64,000 nt of DNA, from NCBI RefSeq assembly GCF_025061645.1, contig NZ_JANYMP010000032.1, positions 1-64,000 on the forward strand, written 5' to 3'. Every line of letters starts with the position of its first letter. The first letter of the stretch is position 1. Made by a program: the position numbers and the translations under genes. The DNA is from Umezawaea endophytica (GTDB lineage: Bacteria > Actinomycetota > Actinomycetes > Mycobacteriales > Pseudonocardiaceae). The notes beneath the pieces were generated by a model. That model had not been told where the DNA came from. It made no database searches and was given only the letters and a program-made list of their open reading frames with translations. This document shows positions 61,551 to 64,000 of the stretch, piece after piece.

Positions 61551-64000
61551 TCAGACCTGGTGGAGGCGCTCCAGCAGGTCCTCGACGAGGAACAGCACCT
61601 CGTCGACCACGGCGTGCCCCGTGCTGGGCCGCACCTTCACGACCTGCGGGTCGTGGTCGCTCGCCTGGTCGGCGAACTCGGCGTTGATGTGCACCACGTC
61701 GTAGTTGTAGCGCTTGATGTTCTTGCTGATCAGCAGGTGGTCCAGCACCTGCGCGTTGCCCTCGAACACGTAGCTGTAGCGCTCCAGGGGCGGCAGCGTC
61801 TCGATGAGGTCCACGACGGCCCCACCCGCGGTCAGCTTCTGGAGCGCGGGCGAGAACTGGTAGTCGTTGATGTCACCGGCGAGCACGACGTTCGCGCCCT
61901 TGTCGATCGCCTGCACCTGGTCGACGAACGCGCGCAGCGACGTGGCCTGCGCCAGGCGCTGCACCTCGGAGCTGCGGGCGGGCGGCTGGAAGCGGCCGTG
62001 CATCGCCTGGTCGCCACCCTTGGAGTTGAAGTGGTTGGCGACGACGAACACGGTGCGACCGCGGAAGGTGAACTGGCCCGCGAGCGGCTTGCGGCTGCTG
62101 TTCCACGCCGGGTTCGCCGGGTCGACGCGACCGGGCGAGACGGACAGCGCCGCGCGGCCCCGGTCCTTCACGACGGCGACCGGGGTGGTCGCGTCGCCGC
62201 CGGGCTTGTCCACGAACGAGACCCGCGCCGGGTTGAACAGGAACGCGACCCGGATGTTGCCGCCGGGCTCACCGCCGTCGGTCTTGTTGCCGGGGTCGAT
62301 CTGCCGCCACTGGTAGCGCGGGCCGCCCGCCGTGGCGATGGCGTCGACGAACTTCGCCAGCGTCACGTCGGCCGCGACCGTGCCGTCGTCGGTGGCGCCG
62401 TTGTTGTCCTGGATCTCCTCCAGCACCAGCACGTCCGGGCTCTTCAGGTTGCTCACGACCGCGCCCGCGAGCCGGTCGAACTTGGCCTGCGGGTTGCCCG
62501 GCGCCAGGTTCTCCACGTTGTACGTGGCGACGGACAGCTCGCTCTGCCTCTGGCCCGCGACGACCTCGGGGGTGATGCCGCCGGAGGTGTAGGTGCCGAG
62601 CGAGTTCGTGGCCAGCGTGTAGCCGCCGAAGTTGGTGTACTCCAGCGCGCCGACGGTCGCGCCCTTGAGCACGTCGCCGACGTTCGCCTTGGGCAGCGCC
62701 GCGCTGCCCGCCTTGACCTTCAGCCTGCCGCTGTTCGGCTTGTCGTAGCCGAGGTAGACGGTGCCGCCGCGGGCCGCCGGGTTCTGCCGGGGCTTGGTGG
62801 TGATGAAGCCCTCGCCGAACTCGTTGACCGGGCCGGTGAAGCGGGCGTCGTCCACCTGGAGGAGCTGGCCCTCGCGGGACTCCAGGAAGTCGAGCGCGTA
62901 CTTCGCCGGGTCGAGCGGGACGGTCTCGATGGTCGCGCCGCCCGCGTCCGGGGCGTAGGCCTCGGGGATGGACGTCGGGGTGATCACCTCGGGCGCCGGG
63001 ACCGGGTTGCCCTGCGACACGACGGTGATCCGCGTGGGCGTGGCGATCTCGGTCAGCGTCTGGTTGGTGCCGGTGTCGCCGCCCGGCCGGTACTCGGCCA
63101 CGGTGCCGCTGACCAGCACGGAGTCGCCGGGCACGACGGTGAACGGGACGGCGTTGGTGTAGACGAAGATGCCCTCGCTGGTGCGCGCGTCGCCGTCGAC
63201 CTGCGCGTCCTGGATCCAGAACCCGCGGTCGCCGGACGCGCGGGTGCCGGTCACGACGCCGGGCACGCTCGCGACCTGCTGGCCGACCAGCGGCGACACC
63301 CGGCCGGAGCCCTGGATGTCGTGGATCCGCTTGTCACCGGGCACGGGGTCGGGATCGGGGTCCGGGTCGGGGTCGCCGCCGCCGGGCGTCTGGCCCTTGC
63401 TGTTGACCGGCGTGGGCGCGCCGACGGTGAAGTCGGCCGCGTTGTCGTCGGTGTCGGGCAGTGCCGAGCCACGGGCGGCGGAGGTCGTGTTGGCGAGGTT
63501 GCCGGTGGCCGTCCCCTCGCGGACGACGGTCGCGGTGCCGTAGCCGACCAGGTCCTTCACGCTCGGGTCGGCCGCGCAGGCCGCGGCGGTCTTGCAGGTC
63601 AGCGCGGTGGTGCCGGAGACGAGGGCGATCGTGCCGCCGGTGCCGGACATGGCGATCGTGCCGGTGGCGTCGGTCGTCGGCAGCTCGACCGTGCCGCCCG
63701 TGCCCTTCGCCTCACCGACCAGGAAGCGCCCGCCCGCGGCGATCGAGCCCGCCAGCGGGGTGGTCTGCCACGTGCTGGCCGCGCTGGCGCTCGCGGGCAG
63801 GTACTGCACGCTCCAGCCGTCGACCGCGACCGCTGCCGCGCCCTTGTTGGCCAGCTCCACGAAGTCCTGCGTGAGGGTCGCGCCGGAGTTGCCCCCACCG
63901 CCGTACACCTCGGCGATGAGCGCGTCCGGGCTCGGCGCGGCGTTCGCGGTGACCGGCAGCGCCACGGCCAGCGTCACGGCGGTGGCGGCGGTGACCGCCA
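61551..64000 (-). CDS. ExeM/NucH-like secreted nuclease with lamin-tail domain, 5' end cut by window edge
   Basis: At least 816 codons are visible; the start lies beyond the right edge. The visible N-terminus is the end of a signal peptide (TLAVALPVTANAAPSPD). A lamin-tail domain follows (EVYGGGGNSGATLTQDFVEL), then a linker of Asp-Pro repeats, an OB-like domain (IHDIQGSGRVSPLVGQQVAS) and a C-terminal endonuclease/exonuclease/phosphatase domain (SVATYNVENLAPGN, LVLEEIQDN, VVANHFNSKGG, VLAGDINDYQFSPAL, ASDHDPQVV) with its metal and catalytic residues. This is the architecture of ExeM/NucH-type extracellular DNases. It could degrade DNA for nutrient gain or biofilm remodelling. Confidence 0.92.
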   Translation of the reverse strand, partial: AVTAATAVTLAVALPVTANAAPSPDALIAEVYGGGGNSGATLTQDFVELANKGAAAVAVDGWSVQYLPASASAASTWQTTPLAGSIAAGGRFLVGEAKGTGGTVELPTTDATGTIAMSGTGGTIALVSGTTALTCKTAAACAADPSVKDLVGYGTATVVREGTATGNLANTTSAARGSALPDTDDNAADFTVGAPTPVNSKGQTPGGGDPDPDPDPDPVPGDKRIHDIQGSGRVSPLVGQQVASVPGVVTGTRASGDRGFWIQDAQVDGDARTSEGIFVYTNAVPFTVVPGDSVLVSGTVAEYRPGGDTGTNQTLTEIATPTRITVVSQGNPVPAPEVITPTSIPEAYAPDAGGATIETVPLDPAKYALDFLESREGQLLQVDDARFTGPVNEFGEGFITTKPRQNPAARGGTVYLGYDKPNSGRLKVKAGSAALPKANVGDVLKGATVGALEYTNFGGYTLATNSLGTYTSGGITPEVVAGQRQSELSVATYNVENLAPGNPQAKFDRLAGAVVSNLKSPDVLVLEEIQDNNGATDDGTVAADVTLAKFVDAIATAGGPRYQWRQIDPGNKTDGGEPGGNIRVAFLFNPARVSFVDKPGGDATTPVAVVKDRGRAALSVSPGRVDPANPAWNSSRKPLAGQFTFRGRTVFVVANHFNSKGGDQAMHGRFQPPARSSEVQRLAQATSLRAFVDQVQAIDKGANVVLAGDINDYQFSPALQKLTAGGAVVDLIETLPPLERYSYVFEGNAQVLDHLLISKNIKRYNYDVVHINAEFADQASDHDPQVVKVRPSTGHAVVDEVLFLVEDLLERLHQV

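Overview
The window is high-GC actinobacterial chromosome, probably from the Pseudonocardiales (Saccharothrix, Lentzea or Actinosynnema-like). The evidence is GTG starts, strong GC bias at codon third positions, WhiB, DUF5753 and AfsR-type regulators, and a backbone that follows the Mycobacterium tuberculosis Rv3677c-Rv3721c order as I remember it: MBL hydrolase, RidA, DUF4177, two ArsA-like ATPases, whiB4/wblA, ponA2, metallophosphoesterase and yqeY near one end, then asd-lysC, leuA, and recR-ebfC-amidase-dnaX near the other. The genus is an inference.

Layout. 1-6.3 kb: a DUF5753 regulator cut by the left edge, divergent from a second DNA polymerase III beta clamp. The clamp is followed by a 13-bp minisatellite and a perfect 25-bp-arm hairpin, then an MBL/Nudix pair, an oxidoreductase and a TPR protein. 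6.8-9.7 kb: two paralogous proteins of unknown function, RidA, a DUF4177 protein and a small membrane protein. 9.7-16.4 kb: ArsA-like pair, whiB4, ponA2, yqeY and a phosphoesterase. 16.4-18.7 kb: tRNA-Pro(CGG) carrying a 2.18-kb integrated element bounded by 98-bp perfect direct repeats. The element holds a broken tyrosine integrase and a lone ParA-like ATPase. 19.3-30.8 kb: accessory and stress genes, including a GH16 glucanase, an S9 peptidase, a BtrH_N/DUF4872 protein, ohr-dps, an FMN reductase, furA-catalase and an MFS transporter. 31-39.5 kb: an FGGY kinase, lysC-asd, a PIG-V-like membrane protein and leuA with a Leu-codon attenuator. 39.5-42.1 kb: two DedA proteins and a TetR regulator divergent from a TIGR03086 protein. 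42.1-51.9 kb: a five-gene Opp/Dpp peptide importer divergent from a 1079-residue AfsR-like regulator. 52-60 kb: recR-ebfC, an amidase, an ABC plus two-component operon, dnaX, SRP RNA and tRNA-Ser(GGA). 60-64 kb: DUF4360, GPP34 and an ExeM-like nuclease cut by the right edge.

How genes work together. lysC-asd make aspartate semialdehyde and leuA makes leucine precursors. furA is translationally coupled to catalase, and ohr to dps, giving two peroxide-defence units. ponA2, the amidase and whiB4 belong to envelope and redox control. recR, ebfC, dnaX and the extra clamp concern replication and repair. Many operons end in long GC-rich hairpins, yet several convergent pairs overlap by 4-36 nt with no room for a terminator.

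Most unusual items: the decayed tRNA-Pro element with its retained ParA-like cargo; the second sliding clamp with its own divergent regulator; two convergent-gene junctions that each combine a long palindrome with strong strand asymmetry (G+T on one strand, A+C on the other) running into both flanking genes; and the unknown paralogue pair at 6.8-8.7 kb.
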